Assembly: GCF_018736105.1 (NCBI RefSeq)
Contig: NZ_CP076135.1
Span: 3,904,001-3,968,000, forward strand
Length of the DNA: 64,000 nt
Direction: 5' to 3'
From: Bradyrhizobium sediminis
GTDB taxonomy: Bacteria; Pseudomonadota; Alphaproteobacteria; Rhizobiales; Xanthobacteraceae
The notes below the pieces were generated by a model. That model had not been told where the DNA came from. It made no database searches and saw nothing but the letters and a program-made list of their open reading frames with translations. Of the stretch, positions 61,500 through 64,000 are shown one piece after another. The position numbers were made by a program, and so were the translations under genes. Numbering within the stretch: position 1 is the first letter of the stretch; each line of letters starts with the position of its first letter.

Positions 61500-62525
61500 C
61501 TACCTGCCCTGGTTGTCCGGAGACGCAATAGCGCGCCCCGTGACGATATCAAGGCCCCGAATAGTCGCTGCTCTCACTTTGCGTAACGCATTGGGTAAGC
61601 GATCGCGATAGCTGCGGACGCTCGGCTTTCGGATTGCCTTGATTTCCTGGTCATCGCGATGCGCGGCCACGGTCAAATCAGCTTCTGCGAGCGCGGCGAC
61701 ATAGGGCTCATAGATCCGGTGCCTCACGAGGCTCGAAAACGGCGCGTGATACACGCGGTGACTGTTGTAATAATATCGCCCCGCAAGCTTTACCCCATAG
61801 AAATGGAAGAACAGCAATGGGTAGCGCCCTTCGATCTTGACCGATCCGTCGCGCCATTCCAGTCGATAGTTTGCTATGTTCCACGGCGCTAGATTGGCGC
61901 CGAGATGCTCGATGACGTGAATGCCTCCGAACAATTCGGGCAGCCGGTCCAGATAGCGCTGGTCTGCGAAGCGGTCGCCCTCGACCCGATCGTAGCACCA
62001 TTCGATGCAGCGTTCGCGCCACCAGCGCAGCGCGGCGAAACCTTCGTCCCGTCGACGGACGCTGACCCATCCGACATTATAGATTCCGAACCTGCGCATA
62101 TGCGCCAGCCGGCTGGTAAAGCGGTGCGGGATGATACCGAACGCGGAATCTTCCATTTCCGCAAAGATCGGATCAGGCGGCGCAAAAAAGAACAGATCGC
62201 TGTCGAGATAGCTCACCCACTCGGCATCCGGCTCCTTGCCGAGAACGAAGAGCATCCAGGCCGGCGAACACGTGAAGTAATATTCGATCAGGCTGCGCGT
62301 CGATCGTGTCGCGGCGACCTCTGGCTCGGCGGCTTCAAAATCCGCCAGACGCACCGGCACGATGCCGGGCAAATCGAGCGCAGTGAGAATTCGATGACAG
62401 GCTTCGCTCAGGCAAAGCACCCAGAGACGCGCCCCGGGGGCGTGCCGTTGAAGCGAGCCATACAGTGCAAGCCCGCGGGACAGGTAGTTGTGGTCGAAGT
62501 ACGTGCAATAAACGCGCTCTGACAT
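61500..62525 (-). CDS. GT-A type glycosyltransferase
   Basis: 341 residues. RVYCTYFDHNYLSRGLALYG begins a nucleotide-diphospho-sugar transferase fold, and WVSYLDSDLFFFAPP at about residue 105 is the metal-binding DxD (DSD). FGIYNVGWVSVRRRDEG and FFHFYGVKLA with conserved His are further points shared with this group. The size and DSD motif fit GT8-like enzymes. Donor unknown. Confidence 0.78.
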   Translation of the reverse strand: MSERVYCTYFDHNYLSRGLALYGSLQRHAPGARLWVLCLSEACHRILTALDLPGIVPVRLADFEAAEPEVAATRSTRSLIEYYFTCSPAWMLFVLGKEPDAEWVSYLDSDLFFFAPPDPIFAEMEDSAFGIIPHRFTSRLAHMRRFGIYNVGWVSVRRRDEGFAALRWWRERCIEWCYDRVEGDRFADQRYLDRLPELFGGIHVIEHLGANLAPWNIANYRLEWRDGSVKIEGRYPLLFFHFYGVKLAGRYYYNSHRVYHAPFSSLVRHRIYEPYVAALAEADLTVAAHRDDQEIKAIRKPSVRSYRDRLPNALRKVRAATIRGLDIVTGRAIASPDNQGR

Positions 62526-62816
62526 GATGCCTTGGGGGAGTTAAGTCGCGGAACGCACCGGGGTGACTGCCGAAGTTGCGGTGCCAGGGCGTCGCAACGG
62601 TTCATTCGTATAGTACCAGCCCCAAGGTCGCAATGCGCCCCTCTGTCGACATAAGCTATTGACATCATTACATTCTTGCTGTGATCAAAGTACGGCACGG
62701 CTCAGCCAGCGGCACCGCGGCGCATCGGGAATGAAAGCGTTTTGTGATGTGGAATGCCGCGTGTTAACGAGGCCGCACCAAACTCAGGGTCATCGCGATC
62801 GAGAAGAGCAACGCAA
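62526..62816. other. Intergenic region upstream of rfbA
   Basis: About 290 bases with two divergent starts. TTGACA at 62659-62664 with TGATCA at 62682-62687 after 17 bases is a possible promoter for rfbA, with a weak -10. An in-frame ATG at 62754 extends rfbA upstream, but the extension lacks family similarity. No other feature is evident. Confidence 0.45.
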
Positions 62817-63695
<879 letters not shown>

Positions 63696-63704
63696 CGAGC
63701 AAGT

Positions 63705-64000
63705 CTAGCGTGGGATGACCGCGATCAGCCGGTTGCGAACGCTTGCCTGGGCGAGCGGACTTGCAAGCAGCGCGACGACGACAAGCCAGAGCGTGCACTC
63801 GCATGCAAAACGAACCAGCCCCGTACCCGGCACCCATGATCGAATGACCGTCCCCAACGCCCAACCTGCCGAGGTCACGAGGGCCATGATCGCTGCCAGA
63901 AAAGCGACGTGCTGGAGCGGTCGCTGAAGCGTTTGCCTGATAATGGTGAGGCCTAGCAGGCCAAATTGAACCAGCAGGTCGCTTGCAACCACTGCGATTG
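63705..64000 (-). CDS. Wzx-like flippase or related polysaccharide membrane protein (5' end outside window)
   Basis: Open to the window edge; about 98 codons seen of the C-terminal part. Alternating hydrophobic spans (LLVQFGLLGLTIIRQTLQRP, FLAAIMALVTSAGWALGTVI, LWLVVVALLASPLAQ) fit the last helices of an MOP/Wzx transporter. It converges with rfbA and would be the flippase for the second polysaccharide. The short stretch keeps this tentative. Confidence 0.6.
   Translation of the reverse strand, partial: IAVVASDLLVQFGLLGLTIIRQTLQRPLQHVAFLAAIMALVTSAGWALGTVIRSWVPGTGLVRFACECTLWLVVVALLASPLAQASVRNRLIAVIPR

Overview
The window reads as chromosome of a GC-rich alphaproteobacterium of the Bradyrhizobium/Nitrobacteraceae type. 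The inference rests on base composition, on gene families common in that group (branched-chain amino acid type ABC transporters with embedded CoA ligases, Tct-type periplasmic binding proteins, a MarR-like EPS regulator paired with an RfaH/NusG-like factor) and on dispersed extragenic inverted repeats of the kind seen in those genomes. No rRNA, tRNA, CRISPR array, transposase or integrase gene was recognised.

Layout. 1-8.3 kb: edge of a Liv-type binding protein gene; a WbpV-like reductase and the initiating sugar-phosphate transferase; a small lipoprotein; an SDR protein; purU; a uroporphyrinogen-III synthase gene whose 3' end is duplicated about 0.9 kb downstream around a small low-GC gene; a TctC-type binding protein. 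8.4-10.5 kb: gmd-fcl for GDP-L-fucose. 10.7-20.2 kb: a Crp/Fnr regulator divergent from a coupled livG-ligase-livH-livM-binding protein-livF-ligase operon, probably for uptake and CoA activation of an organic acid.

20.2-47.9 kb is one unbroken minus-strand block of about 28 genes for a heteropolysaccharide, most likely O-antigen. Reading with transcription, it starts with an autoregulatory-looking winged-helix regulator and an RfaH-like antiterminator. An intergenic hairpin plus ops-like element follows. Next come a legionaminic-acid type nonulosonate pathway (legF, legB, legI, SDR, legG, ptmE-like), a complete amidotransferase module, a flippase, two Gfo/Idh oxidoreductases, a candidate CMP-nonulosonate transferase, a polymerase, an acetyltransferase and a GT4. 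A second complete amidotransferase module (wbuX-hisH-hisF type) follows, then the UDP-L-FucNAc genes (wbjB-wbjC-wbjD type), a WbuB-like transferase, a Wzz-like chain length protein and a WbpA-like dehydrogenase.

48.2-52.2 kb (minus) holds wbpB/wbpD/wbpE-like genes for a 3-amino sugar acid, then a small ORF and an SGNH hydrolase. 52.6-55.3 kb (plus) holds two tandem paralogous polymerase-like membrane proteins. 55.6-64 kb holds a dTDP-deoxysugar locus: rfbB, a CgeB-like glycosyltransferase, a methyltransferase, a half-length NDP-hexose 2,3-dehydratase, a DegT aminotransferase, a Gfo/Idh reductase, a GT-A enzyme, rfbA and the edge of a second flippase. The combination predicts a dTDP-2,6-dideoxy or 2,4,6-trideoxy amino sugar. 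The window therefore appears to encode two Wzx/Wzy assembly systems with unusual amino sugars. The most notable points are the antitermination leader, the duplicated amidine-forming modules, the reduced deoxysugar pathway and the hemD 3'-end duplication.
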